NCBI RefSeq assembly: GCF_003573695.1
Contig: NC_039362.1
Span: 116,291,120 to 116,355,119 of the forward strand
Source of the DNA: Papaver somniferum
Taxonomy: Eukaryota; Streptophyta; Magnoliopsida; Ranunculales; Papaveraceae
DNA length: 64,000 bases
Reading direction: 5' to 3'
Shown here: positions 45,176-56,907 of the stretch, in pieces
How positions within the stretch are numbered: position 1 is the stretch's first letter
Layout: every line of letters starts with the position of its first letter
The notes under the pieces: generated by a model
The model's database searches: none
What the model saw: only the letters and a program-made list of their open reading frames with translations
Told to the model about the DNA's origin: nothing
Program-made: the position numbers and the translations under genes

Positions 45176-46801
45176 TTAAAGATATGCCGAAGCACTCTCC
45201 CCCACACTCATTACCTCATTACCGGTCAATTTGTTCTTGTTAGTGCACAATTCCTTCAAGAACTTTGCATAGCGAGGAACCTGCCTTATCGCCTCAATGA
45301 GTGGAATGTTCACTTCGATCTTCTTAAAGATTTCCCAAATCTCTTTGTCCAACGTCTCCTTATTTGACTTTGCAAACCTGCTAGGAAAAGGTGGAGGAGT
45401 AACATAAGTAGAAACAAAAGGTTTAGAGTTAGAATTTGTTACCAAATCATCCTTTTTAGGGGCTGCTTCGTCCACTTCTTTCTCTAAATCACGTTCATGG
45501 GACTCCGGTGATGCTGCCGGTTTCTCTATTTGTTTCCCACTTCGCAACTCAATAGCATTGACAGTCTCCCTAGGATTCAATGGTTGCAAAGGAAGTTTTC
45601 CAGCTGCTTGTGCTTCCAATTTGCTTACGGTAGTAGCTAGTTGACCCATTTGTGTTCGGATGTCCTTCATATCCATCTCTGACTTTTGCTTATCTTGCGC
45701 CAATGTGTTGAGAATGAGATTCAACTTATCATCTATACTCATGCCTTGAGCTTCTTGTTGCAGCCTTTGCAAGAATTGGTACCCACCTTGTTGATTGAAA
45801 GGTGGATTAGAAACTGCAGCTTGTTTGTTGGCGTAGCTGAAATTAGGATGATCACGCCAACCCGGATTATATGTGCTGGAATATGGATCATATCTTGGCC
45901 TTTGCTGATTTTGGTACATGGCACTTGCTTGCTCAACATCTTCGGTGTATGATGATGGTATGACGACAGATGATATTTGTTGCATCATCCTCTCCATGTT
46001 ACCCATCCGTTGTTCCATATGTGAAGAATCACCAACTTCATTCACTTTCCTTACCACTGATTCACCTCGAGTGTAGAATTGTTGAGTGTTTGCAACCATG
46101 TTTTCTAACAAGCTTGTAGCTTCAACAATGGTTTTGTTGGTGAGTGCACCACCACTTGCGGCATCGATCAAATTTCTATCATTAGAAAGCAACCCCTCAT
46201 AGAAATATTGAATCACAAGTTGATCGCTGATTTGGTGGTGTGGACAGCTAGCTAAAAGCTTCTTGTAGCGCTCCCAATACTCATAGAGAGTCTCTCCCGA
46301 TACTTGTCTAATACCACAAATCTCTTTGCGAATCACAACTGCTTTTGATGCTGGAAAATACTTCTCAAGGAACAACTTCTTCATTTTATTCCATGTGGTT
46401 ATACTTCCAGTGGGTAAGCAAAAGAACCACTCTCCTGCAGCATTTATAAGGGAGAAAGGAAAAGTTGTCATCATAGCCATATCGGCATCTGCAGTTGCTT
46501 GCTTCAAACTAGTCACAGCATGATGGAATTGTTGTAAGTGACGATTAGGATCCTCTCCCGCTAAACATCTGAATTTGGGAAGAAAGTGAATCAATTGCGG
46601 CTTCAACTCAATGGTTCAATTCAGCTGAATACATAAAGGCTGCTGGTCAATGTTTGGAGAAGTGAGCTCCTTGAGTGTTCTTGGAGCAGGTGGTCGACCT
46701 CCCATTGTGTTGTCTTCCTCTTTGTCCGAGTCCGAGAATTCACTTGGTGTAGAACTAGGAGGAAGTGGAGTGTTCACTACTCGAATGAAGTCTTTTAGCA
46801 A
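45176..46801 (-). pseudogene. Element G gag with internal stop
   Basis: On the minus strand a frame open from about 46801 has a TGA at 46618-46616 and then 476 open codons to 45176. Gag core: LAGEDPNRHLQQFHHAVTSL, TGSITTWNKMKKLFLEKYFP, SGETLYEYWERYKKLLASCP, CPHHQISDQL. Then PYSSTYNPGWRDHPNFSY and the linker KKIEVNIPLIEAIRQVPRYA, as in H. The family usually runs straight into protease, so the final TAA is probably a mutation. The protein would form the particle shell. Confidence 0.8.
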
Positions 46802-46976
46802 AGTTCCCGAACGAAGACGTATACCAATTGGACTTGGTCTGCCCTCTCCACGTATTCACCAAAGAAATAGTACATGAAGATCAGATTCTAAGAGATTGAA
46901 TAAGTAAACTGAAATTGAAAATAAAAGCAAAAGTAACAACTATGAATAAAAAAAATAACAACTAAACTTGCCACTG

Positions 46977-46996
46977 CCTCTCCGGCAACGGCGCCA
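46977..46996 (-). other. Primer binding site of element G (tRNA-Asp type)
   Basis: On the minus strand TGGCGCCGTTGCCGGAGAGG, four bases from the LTR. This is the site complementary to tRNA-Asp typical of Athila elements. Confidence 0.8.
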
Positions 46997-47000
46997 ATTT

Positions 47001-49374
47001 TGATGAGGTGTCAAACTCGCAAATAATATTTCTCTACTTTTCTTTACACTAGCAAGTAGTACAATGAAAGCAGAATCGTCCCAAGGGAGGTATGAAGCAA
47101 AAGTTGTTATGCAAATATTCATAGCAAAGAAGATTTTTGTTCTAGAAATTCTGAAAATCACAAAGTTGTATTCAAATATGAGAAGAGATTGATTAAGGAT
47201 TCATTCTCGACCACAAAACACAAACCAAATTGATATATAACACGTTCTTTGCATTATCTTGTTACTAACAACCCTAGGATAATTAGTACGCTCAACTATC
47301 CCGTTATTATCTCTTAAACTCACCGGATACGGAAGCGCTCGACTGCCGGATTCTACTTGCCAAGTTTCCTAGAAGTACGCTCTCTAGGTGTGACTTAAAC
47401 AAATGCTCTAAGTTTTGTGAGATAAGTTTGCTCCTAGTGATAAACTCAAAAGCATGAATCACCTACTAGTGTCAATTTCTATATATGGGTACTTAACAAA
47501 GTCCCATCATCAATACCCACATATTGCTACTTGTGTTTAATTCTCTAGACAATTACGGGTCAAAAAAAATCTAAACTAGCAATAAGATTGTGACATAACT
47601 ATTTAATTTCGAACTTAAACAATTAAGGAACAATCCATAAGCATTATTAGCATGGTAGAAATCAAAGAATAACTAAACTTGCGATAAAATGAGCTATTGC
47701 ATATCAATCATGAGTTCATATTTCGGGCTTTGAAATCACCCTCAATCAAAGATAGGTTTAGTTACTCATAGTCATAAGTTCTTAACAATGGCTTAAAAGA
47801 TTGTTTAAAAAGAAGAAATAGGGTTGAAAATAAACCCAGGCAGCAAACAAGTTGTTGTGTAGAACAGGTGCATGCAAGCTCTTCTGGTAAAAGAAAGGTA
47901 GGTCTTTTGTTGTTTTTCTCCTCCCGCTTATATATCTTTTCTTCTCATGTAATTCTGCATCAACACCCAAAATTCTCAACATTCACAACCCTACGGGCCT
48001 CCAAATCTGGATCCAACTGTACCCAATATCAAGACAAATTGGTACCCACATCTCCATATCATGTAGCCTCCAAGTCACGTCCCAGCTACTGCCAAAACCC
48101 TTGTACTCAACTCTGCCTTGCCTGAACTTCATAAAAATCTCTGCCATATTGAACCGGACCCTAACTTGTACACTCGAGCCACTGCTGTCATATACAAACC
48201 CATCAACACAGTTCATCATTCAGTCACGGCAAACACCCAGACTCCCAACTGTTTTCTTAACCCTTGTTTCTTCTCCACTGAACTTGACCTCACCCCTGGC
48301 GAACCATTAGTCCCATGTTTATCTCAGCTTCTGAATCTAGTCCCAACTCCCCCAAGCACGTCTGCAAGTCACAACAGCAGCTGAAATTCAGCTCAAGAAC
48401 TGACCCCAACAGTCCACTTACATCTCATCTCCTTGTAGATTTCAAGTAAAGCTATCTACCCTTGCCAGTACCCATCATAAACTCCCCAAAATCATACCAG
48501 CAACATCATATTCCAGCAAGAGCCCTTGTACAGGCTTAACCGAGCTTGAGGTGGTGATGAAAAGATCGTTCAGACATTTACTCGAACAGGTTGTACTCCA
48601 TTCGCATCTTGTTGTAGCTGTGAACTCCTACAGCTTCTAAACTCACCCAAATACCTGCAAATTCACATCACAATAAACCCATTCATCCATAACAATAAAA
48701 AACACCAAATAGTTCAGTCTCTCATCCATTTATTACTCAAGTATCAGCAACAACACCCTATTCAAAAATCTCACGACATCTAGCAGCAACAGTTTCTGTT
48801 TCGCTGTGTTATAACTTGAAAACTCTATAAAAACCTCATCCATTTCGAACCCAAATCAACTTGCAGTCTTCAGCTACAATCTACTCACAATATCGAACCA
48901 CTGTTTCACCCAAACACCCAACAGAATCCGTGATGTTAACAACTCAATCTCTTCCCTGTTCAACTGAATTTCATGACTGATTTCATGAATCTGTATCGAC
49001 CACCAACTGATGCCCGCTTCTTCCTTCTTCTCGGCTTCAGGTAGGGGTCTTGACCCATGGTGAACAGCTATAACGCCGCTGCTTGGCTAGGTCGACGGTA
49101 CGGCAACAACAACCAGATCCCCTTCTTTGTTTGTTAAGTGGTGACAAAAAAAAAGAATATTGCGTCTCTGCTCAATTTGGCTCTTTATTGAGACCTAATT
49201 TTTCTCCATTTCACCTGCACATGTGTAGTGTCTTGGTGGTGAAATCCACTATCTATTTATGGCCTCTCTGCATTGAACGGGCTACACATCAGTTATTAAT
49301 CCCATTATACAGACTTTAAAATGCCTTTCTTATGAACCAGCCATGCAACTCATGTAAACATAGTGCCTTGTTGA
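47001..49374 (-). repeat. Element G 5' LTR, first piece (right copy)
   Basis: Near-identical to 40566-42931. TATA box TATATAAG on the minus strand at 47934-47927. Broken at GTTGA (49370-49374) by J. Confidence 0.9.
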
Positions 49375-50380
49375 TGTTGGAGAAAGTACTAATAATGTAA
49401 CTGAGAAGAGGATACTTAGCTCAAAATAATGTTGTTGATGTTGCTGCACAGAGAATGTAGAGGCACGTAAACTACGCTGTCCTAAAGGCAATATCGCCTG
49501 CCACTCCTCTGAGATGTTACAGCAGTTGGCGAGTCACCTCCAGGATACAACTACAGTTAGTACCCCTCAATGTAGCATACAATGAGGGTACCCTTAGAGC
49601 TTGGCAGAACTTAAAACAGTAGAAGAAATGTTTACAGAAAAACAGAGGGAGAGTAGAAGAGATGTTTCTCTGTGGTGTGTGAAATGAGCTCAAGACTCCT
49701 CCCTTATATAGTGTTTACGACGTTACAAACGAGAGGAAAAAATGCATGCAACCAAACCATGCGTATGACAGAAATACTGGTAATGTTGGGTTAAAAACAG
49801 TGTTGCTTTTGTCAGGCTTAGAGCAGTGTGTTGTCAAGAAGCCAAGCCAAACATGTACGGACAAGAAACCCAAAACAAATACGTACAGACAAGAAAGCCA
49901 GGACAAACATGTGCAGACAAGGAAAGCAAGACAAACACGTACAGACAAGAAAGCCAAGACAAAACATGTGCAGACAAAGAAGAAGATTCTTCTACATGTG
50001 TGTAAAACACGTACCAAAAGTTTCAGCAAAAAGATAGGATCTAATGAACCCACACCCACACCCGAACCCGAGCCCGACCCGACCGACCGACCGGACGGAC
50101 GGCGGCGGTGTGCGTGCTTCTGTGCGAAGCACCGCGCGTACGGGAAAGGCAACCTTGCCCTAGTCTAAGCCTTCCCTCCAAGCACAAAAGTCTAATGACC
50201 CAAGGGCCATGCCCTTATAGCCAATTCTATGGTATTTATGTCTAAAACTCTTTAGATTTTAGTCAATGTGGGACTATTGTTTTATCTATTCAAAAGAAAA
50301 AACAATTAATGGGCAATAGGTCTAGGGATCAAAACATAGTCCAAGGAAAAATTGGTAATTTTAAAGCGTTTTTTCTAACA
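49375..50380 (-). repeat. Element J 3' LTR (left copy)
   Basis: 1006 bp. TATA box TATATAAGGG on the minus strand at about 49710-49701. Upstream of it are five 28-bp repeats (49848-49985) and a GC-rich block (50050-50115). The polypurine tract TGTGGGGGAT is at 50381-50390. Confidence 0.9.
49848..49985 (-). repeat. 28-bp tandem repeats in J's LTR, upstream of the TATA box
   Basis: Five units of the type ACAAACATGTGCAGACAAGG, alternating between an ACATGTGC and an ACGTAC core. The same array is at 55339-55476 in the other LTR. By position they lie in U3, about 140-275 bp upstream of the TATA box, like the enhancer repeats known in Tnt1. Confidence 0.7.
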
Positions 50381-50390
50381 ATCCCCCACA

Positions 50391-50940
50391 TGAATGATAA
50401 AACATATCGACGAAATACGAGAAAACATAATACATCAATATTAGGCTAAGGTGTCCCAGAGATTGAACCTTAACATAGTGAGAGGTTACCGGAACTGCTT
50501 GTTGTTTCGGTGAACACAATGTCTTGAACCGTCAACAGTGAGTGCAATTCAGAAATAACAACCACACTTTGATGTCTCAAAGAAAAAGAAAGCTGCCAAG
50601 CTCTTGCCGTTGTGCCCGTTTTGGCCGTGGGCTAAATCCCGGACTTAATGAATGTCTCTAGAGAAAAAGCTCAAATTCTCATAGGAAGCGGCCCCACTTC
50701 CAACATCCACATAGGTGAGTCCATTAAGAGTGTCCTGCCACACTCCGCTTTAAGCAAAGCCATGGAACTCATTAAGATCTTGACAGATCATCCTAAAACA
50801 TGCAGGCAGCACTATCATACGGTTACACCATAGGGAGGGACAAAGATAGTGCTTTCTCTCGACATCACCAAAAATTAGTTATCTCATTGAACCTTGATCT
50901 TGGAGCTCCGTTCACAAGGTTGAGTGTCCTTCATGGCGAT
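50391..50940 (-). other. Element J 3' untranslated region
   Basis: About 550 bp between the end of RNase H and the polypurine tract; no coding signal on the element's strand. Confidence 0.5.
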
Positions 50941-52480
50941 TTATTCTATGAGCTTGAGTCCCATCCCCTTCGATGTGGATCTAACTACCTCTCTAGATAA
51001 CCCTTTCGTCAAAGGATCTGCAATATTCTCTTTAGACCTTACAAAGTCTATAGAGATGATGCCAGTAGAGAGTAGTTGTTTCACTGTCTTGTGTCTTCTT
51101 CGAAGATGTATAGACTTTCCGTTGTATACACTATTCTTTGCGCATCCAATAGCAGCTTGACTGTCACAGTGGATTGCGATCGAAGACACAGGCTTGGGCC
51201 AGAGTGGAATTCCACCCAGGAAACCTCGTATCCATTCAGCTTCCTCTCCACTCTCCAGCTTTCTAAGGCTATAAACTCAGACTCCATGGTGGATCGGGCT
51301 ATACATGTCTGTTTGGTAGACTTCCATGACACAGACGCACCACCAAGTGTGAAGATGTACCCACTAGTGGATTTGCACTCATCTGAGTCTGATATCCAGT
51401 TAGCATCACAATACCCTTCTAGCACAGCAGGATACTTCCCAAAACTTAAGCAATAGTTTGAAGTTCCTCTCAGGTACCGTAGAACTCTGTAGAGAGCATT
51501 CCAGTGATCCTGCCCAGGGTTGCAAGTGTACCTGCTTAATCTACTCACAGTATAGGCAATATCAGGTCTTGTACAGTTCATTAAATACATAAGACTGCCA
51601 ATAACACGAGAATACTCAAGTTGATAAATACCCTCACCCTTGTTCTTTTTCAATTTGCAATTGGGATCATAAGGAGTAGTTGCAGGTTTAGCATTTTCAT
51701 GATTAAATCTCTTAAGCACAGTTTCAACATAATGAGATTGACTAAGACTATATCCATCAGACATCTTTCTGATTTTCATCCCTAAGATTACATCAGCAGG
51801 GCCTAAGTCTTTCATGTCAAAGTTTTCGTTAAGCATGCTTTTAGTGGTATTAATACTATCAAGGTTACTACCTAATATGAGCATATCATCAACATATAGG
51901 CACACAATAACATGAGAATCATCCACAGATTTAATGTAAACACATTTATCAGATTCATTAACCTTGAAGCCATTAGATATCATTACATGATTAAATTTTT
52001 CATGCCACTGTTTAGGTGCTTGTTTTAAACCATACAAATTTTTTCAGTTTGCATACTTTATCTTCAAAACCTTTCACAACAAAACCTTCAGGTTGGTCCA
52101 TATAAATTTCTTCATTCAATTCACCATATAAAAAAGCAGTTTTAACATCCATCTGATGTATATGCAAATCATAAATAGAAGCAATAGCAATCAGCATCCG
52201 GATAGAAGTGATTCTAGTGACCGGTGAATAGGTATCAAAGAAATCTAATCCTTCCTGTTGTCTGTACCCCTTAGCTACCAACCTAGCTTTGTGTTTTTCT
52301 ATAGTTCCATCTGTTCTAAGTTTCCTTTTGAAGACCCACTTGCAACCTATGGTTTTACTACCAGGAGGTAAGTCTACAAGCTCCCAAGTTTCATTTTGTT
52401 GAATGGAATCCCACTCATTATTGAAGCTTCTTCCCAGAAGGGAGCTTCCGGAGAGTCAAGCTTCCTTATAGGTTTGGGGT
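50941..52480 (-). pseudogene. Element J reverse transcriptase and RNase H, frameshifted
   Basis: The RT starts about 52480 with broken frames and shows EAINNEW-type, KWVFKRKL and KARLVAKGYRQ blocks, then DVKTAFLYGELNEEIYMDQP (52281-52012). A small deletion near 52030 shifts the frame, and it resumes at [14 protein letters not shown]. The catalytic YVDD is at 51896-51885. RNase H follows ([46 protein letters not shown]), and after a slip near 51265 it ends with [12 protein letters not shown] and KENIADPLTKGL. It would copy the element RNA into DNA in the particle. At least three lesions make it inactive. Confidence 0.85.
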
Positions 52481-52499
52481 TCAGACTCTACCGTAAGAG

Positions 52500-53815
52500 T
52501 CACAAAATCTGGACCGAAACTTTCTCGGTTCTGACCCTCTTACTTCTTCTAGGTTCGGTATCTAGAGACGGGGGTTGACTAGTCGAAGGAACATCTGAGA
52601 GATCATCGCGGACCCTTTTATGAGGTCCAGACCCTAAAGGGAAAATGTGTTCGAAAAACACTGCATCTCTGGATTCCATTATGGTGTTCTCACCAATTAC
52701 CATGAACCTATAAGCACTAGTGTGCTCAGGATATCCTAGGAAAACACAATCTACAGTTTTAGGTCCTAGTTTGGTTTTCTTGGAACGAGGAGTGGCCACC
52801 TTGGCCAAACACCCCCACACTTTAAAGTATGCATAGGACGGTTGTCTTCCTTTCCATAACTCATATGGAGTTTTGTCGGATTTCTTAAATGGAACTCGGT
52901 TCAAATATAGCAAGCAGAGAGAATTGCTTCCCCCCACAGGTTCGAAGGTAGCCCTGAACTAGCTAACATAGCGTTCACCATATCTATGAGTGTTCGGTTT
53001 TTCCTTTCAGCTACTCCATTCGACTCAGGTGAAGAAGGTGCAGTAGTTTCATGAATGATGCCATTAAGTTTGCAGAATTCTCCTATAGGTATCACATACT
53101 CACCGCCTCGGTCCGACCTAAGAGTTTTAATAGTAACACCTCTTTGGTTTTCTACTTCAAGTTTATATAATTTGAAAGCGTCTAAGGCTTCATCTTTACT
53201 TCTAAGAAGATAAACCTGACAGTATCTTGAGTGATCATCTATAAAAGTGATGTACCATTTTTTACCTCCTCTAGTTGGTGTTGATTTCAAATCTCCCAAA
53301 TCTGAGTGGATTAGTTCTAGGGGAGTTGTACTACGTTCAACCTTTTTGTTAAAGGGTTTTCTAGCATATTTAGATTCAACACAAATTTCACATTTATGAC
53401 CTCTGTCAAAGTTTATTTTAGGAATGCAGCCTAATTTAGCAAGTCTTTCAATAGATTTGAAATTAACATGTCCTAGTCTATCATGCCAAACATGTGAGGA
53501 GTCACAAACATAAGCAGAAGAAGATGCATTATCATTCAAGTTCAAAGAAAGTACACTAAGCTTAATCATGTTATCAGTGACATATCCTTTTCCTACGAAA
53601 TCACCACCTTTAGAGATTACAACCTTGTTAGACTCAGCTACAAATTTAAAACCTTTCCCAAGTAAGATGGTTTCTGAGATAAGATTCTTGCATATGTCCG
53701 GGACGTGATACACGTCATTCAATGCGAGAGTTTTTCCTGAAGTGAGTTTCAATTCAACCTTGCCTTTTCCCACCACTTTAGAGGTAGAAGAGTTTCCCAT
53801 AAACAATTTCTCATC
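52500..53815 (-). pseudogene. Element J integrase, frameshifted
   Basis: Main frame 53806-52901, then after a slip near 52905 frame 52937-52500. The HHCC zinc domain is seen as HDRLGHVNFKSIERL and CEICVESKYARKPF. The catalytic core residues are in LIHSDLGDL, FIDDHSRY, LRSDRGGEY and PESNGVAERKNRT (the D,D,E triad). The C-terminal copia block KKSDKTPYELWKGRQPSYAY and WGCLAKV follows. Its job is joining element DNA to the chromosome. A further slip near 52515 lies before the RT. Confidence 0.85.
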
Positions 53816-53820
53816 GTCTC

Positions 53821-54825
53821 CTACTTTGTTATAGGAGGAGAAAGCATTTCTGAATTTACAGACATAGTGGCTCCAGAATCAAGCCACCAGTCTCTCACAT
53901 TGGTCACATTAGAGACAAGGTTGACTTCAGACACCATGCCAGTAAAATATCCAGAATCATCTACTACGTTTGCCTTATTTTTCTGTTTAGGATCATTTTT
54001 GGTCTTTTTAGGTGCCCTGCAATCTTTGGCCATATGACCAGTTTTCCCACAGTTATAGCAGTCGCCTTTGATGGTGTTTTTGGAGACACCACCCTTTGGC
54101 TTAAGATGGTTACCTTTGGAGTTACGTTGTTTGTTACGTTTACCATTTTTGCTGGATTCTCCGTGCTTTTCTTTGACACAGCATTATCGTCCAGGACATG
54201 AGTTGTTTGACATGTCTTTGCTCAGCATCAGGCTCTTGTCCTTGCAGCACAGAAGTTCCTCCACCTGGATCTTTTTCCCCAGCTCCACCATGGTGATTTC
54301 ACGATTCTTGTGTCGCAGCCTCCTCTTGTACTCGTTCCATGAGGGTGGTAGCTTTTCAATCACTGCAGATACTTGTAGAGATTCATCAATATGCATGCCT
54401 TCAGCAAGAATTTCGTTGATGAGTAGCTGGAGTTCGACGAATTGTTCTACAACAGGCTTTTCATCAGTCATCTTATATTCCAGGAACCTAGCCACCAAGA
54501 ACTTCTTGCTTCCAGCAGCTTCAGCAAGATATTTTTCTTCTAGGGCTTCCCATAAATCAAAAGCAGTAAAATTCTCTTTTGCATTATAAAAGTCGTACAA
54601 GGAGTCATCCAGACAGTTAAGAATATGGTTTTTTCACATGTAATTTTTTCTAGTCCACCTATCCAGTCTATCTTCATAACCACGGTCATGAAGCCTTCTT
54701 GAGGGTCTTTCTAAGGCAACTTCATCTAGCCTTTGGTCTTTTAAGAAGAATAACATTTTGGACTGCCATCGTTTAAAGTCTTTGCCACTAAACTTTGGGG
54801 GTTTGTCTACAGTACTCTTTCCCAT
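53821..54825 (-). pseudogene. Element J gag and protease start, two stop codons
   Basis: One frame from ATG 54825 with a TGA at 54636-54634 and a TAA at 54186-54184. Gag core: KFSGKDFKRWQSKMLFFL, then LWEALEEKYLAEAAGSKKFL, IEKLPPSWNEYKRRLRHK. The zinc knuckle CYNCGKTGHMAKDC lies near 54018-54059. The protease active site WWLDSGA is at about 53887-53869, where a one-base slip occurs; the next frame continues the protease up to the integrase. Length and order are normal for copia. Confidence 0.85.
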
Positions 54826-54865
54826 GTTGTTACAAAATATAGTAAAGAGGATATTGCCTTTAGAT
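54826..54865 (-). other. Leader of element J, no usual primer site
   Basis: Only 40 bp separate the LTR and the gag ATG. The sequence after the LTR is ATCTAAAGGCAATATCC and not the TGGTATCAGAGC expected for a copia element. Confidence 0.6.
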
Positions 54866-55871
54866 TGTTGGAGAAAGTACTAATAATGTAACTGAGAAGA
54901 AGATACTAAGCTCAAAATAATGTTGCTGATGTTGCTGCACAGAGAATGTAGAGGCACGTAAACTACGCTGTCCTAAAGGCAATATCGCCTGCCACTCCTC
55001 TGAGATGCTACAGCAGTTGGCGAGTCACCTCCAGGATACAACTACAGTTAGTACCCCTCAATGTAGCATACAATGAGGGTACCCTTAGAGCTTGGCAGAA
55101 CTTAAAACAGTAGAAGAAATTTTTACAGAAAAACAGAGGGAGAGTAGAAGAGATGTTTCTCTGTGGTGTGTGAAATGAGCTCAAGACTCCTCCCTTATAT
55201 AGTGTTTAAGACGTTACAAACGAGAGGAAAAAATGCATGCAACCAAACCATGCGTATGACAGAAATACTGGTAATGTTGGGTTAAAAAAAGTGTTGCTTT
55301 TGTCAGGCTTAGAGCAGTGTGTTGTCAAGAAGCCAAGCCAAACATGTACGGACAAGAAACCCAAAACAAATACGTACAGACAAGAAAGCCAGGACAAACA
55401 TATGCAGACAAGGAAAGCAAGACAAACACGTACAGACAAGAAAGCCAAGACAAAACATGTGCAGACAAAGAAGAAGATTCTTCTACATGTGTGTAAAACA
55501 CGTACCAAAAGTTTCAGCAAAAAGATAGGATCTAATGAACCCACACCCACACCCGAACCCGAGCCCGACCCGACCGACCGACCGGACGGACGGCGGCGGC
55601 GTGCGTGCTTCTGTGCGAAGCACCGCGCGTACGGGAAAGGCAACCTTGCCCTAGTCTAAGCCTTCCTTCCAAGCACAAAAGTCTAATGACCCAAGGGCCA
55701 TGCCCTTATAGCCAATTCTATGGTATTTATGTCTAAAACTCTTTAGATTTTAGTCAATGTGGGACTATTGTTTTATCTATTCAAAAGAAAAAACAATTAA
55801 TGGGAAATAGGTCTAGGGATCAAAACATAGTCCAAGGAAAAATTGGTAATTTTAAAGCGTTTTTTCTAACA
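54866..55871 (-). repeat. Element J 5' LTR (right copy)
   Basis: 1006 bp, the same length as the left copy. Minus-strand TATA box at about 55202-55193. Open frames in it recur in the left copy and overlap the 28-bp repeats; they are not genes. Confidence 0.9.
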
Positions 55872-55876
55872 GTTGA

Positions 55877-56330
55877 TTCCATTTGTCCGCGGCTTGGAGA
55901 CTTGCCAGCCCATGATAGCAAGCATTTGTTGGCACGAGCTTTAACTTCTATGCTCCATTCTGACGCTTTTCCTTCCTCGAATTCTTCCACCAACAACATC
56001 CGTCTCTTACTTCTCAGATTCACTTCTTCTCTTCAATGTCTCTTCATCACTAAAGTTGTCATACTTTTCAGACAATAATTTGCATCACTAAAGCTGACAT
56101 GCTTTTCAGACAGAGATGAAGAAATAAAAGAAAATAATGAGAAATAGTTTCGCCTCCAACAACATTTGCACCTTTTTTCCTTTGAAGCGACGTTTCTTCT
56201 TCTTTTGTTCCAAATGACTCCAAAGTACCTAAACACTCAAAAGCAAACATAAGATACATAATTTACAAGAAAACTTAGCGAAGAAACCATAAACAATAGA
56301 TAAATATCAAGGTGATTTAGACACCTATCA
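55877..56330 (-). repeat. Element G 5' LTR, second piece
   Basis: Resumes after J's duplication with TTCCATTTGTCCG, matching 42933-43393. Ends ACACCTATCA before ATTTC. Confidence 0.9.
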
Positions 56331-56335
56331 ATTTC

Positions 56336-56895
56336 CTATTTCACCTTGATCTTTGATCTAAACGGAAATCAGAGTAGACTTATCTGTGGGAGACGGATTG
56401 GTTTATAAGTCTTCTTCTTTGGGTTAAAGAAACTTCTAGGTTGTAAAGGATGTCAGCTAGGGGAATCAATTGCGCAGAGTCCTGCTGAGATTCAAGAGGC
56501 GTAAGGAGCGCGACTGTATCTGAATCGGTGTGAGACTGGGTTCGGGCTCAACTACATTCCAGACCGAAGTTATTCGTGGTATACTAGAGTCTGTAGCGTC
56601 TTAATACAGTTTGGTGTTCAAATCTGGACTAGGTCCTGGGGTTTCTCTGTATTTGGGGTTTTCTCGTTAACAAAATTTCTGGTGTCTGTGTTATTTCTTT
56701 TTCGCATTATATTTTGTTTATATAATTGAAATATCACAGGTTGTGCATTACTTCAATCATAGTTGATAAATCCTTCCTTGTTTGTTGGATAAGACTTGAT
56801 TGAACTTGGATATTGGTTTTTGAGATCGTCGAAGTACTCTCACGTTATAATCAGGTTTACAGACCCGTTTCTGTTTAACGACTGATTGTGTAGAG
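56336..56895 (+). mobile_element. Element F, old copia LTR, third piece
   Basis: Matches the R-U5 part of the B/C/D LTRs: TCTGTGGGAGACGGATT, GGGAATCAATTGCGCAGAGTC, TCTGGACTAGGTCCTGGGG, TTTTCTCGTTAACAAAATTTC, then CACAGGTTGTGCATTA. Similarity fades near 56880. More diverged than the others, in line with its being the oldest. Confidence 0.75.
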
Positions 56896-56907
56896 GAGAT
56901 ACTCATC

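Larger units (their letters stand above)
49375..55871 (-). mobile_element. Element J: Ty1/copia element with gag-pro-int-RT-RNase H, minus strand
   Basis: Two LTRs of 1006 bp each (49375-50380, 54866-55871), TGTTAGAAAA...TCTCCAACA on the minus strand, with a target duplication GTTGA (49370-49374 and 55872-55876). The intact site is seen at 42928-42932 in G's other LTR. LTR copies differ at about a dozen sites by eye. All copia domains are present in copia order, but with several stops and frameshifts. Domain sequence suggests the Tork (Tnt1-like) lineage, not certain. Confidence 0.9.
40566..56330 (-). mobile_element. Element G: Athila-like Ty3/gypsy on the minus strand, gag-protease only (interrupted by J)
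   Basis: The LTRs are 40566-43393 (3' LTR) and 47001-56330 (5' LTR, split by J). Both are exactly 2828 bp once J and its duplication are removed. The target duplication ATTTC is at 40561-40565 and 56331-56335. Read on the minus strand, the order is 5' LTR, tRNA-Asp primer site, gag, protease, non-coding region, polypurine tract, 3' LTR. There is no RT or integrase. Confidence 0.9.

Noticed and set aside
49746..50168. 140-codon frames on both strands in J's LTR (also 55237-55659)
   Set aside because: They are by-products of the 28-bp repeats and the GC-rich block (CCGAACCCGAGCCCGACC); open on both strands and in U3.
54068..54589. 173-codon plus-strand frame across J
   Set aside because: Lies opposite the J gag, whose domains are clear on the minus strand; antisense shadow.
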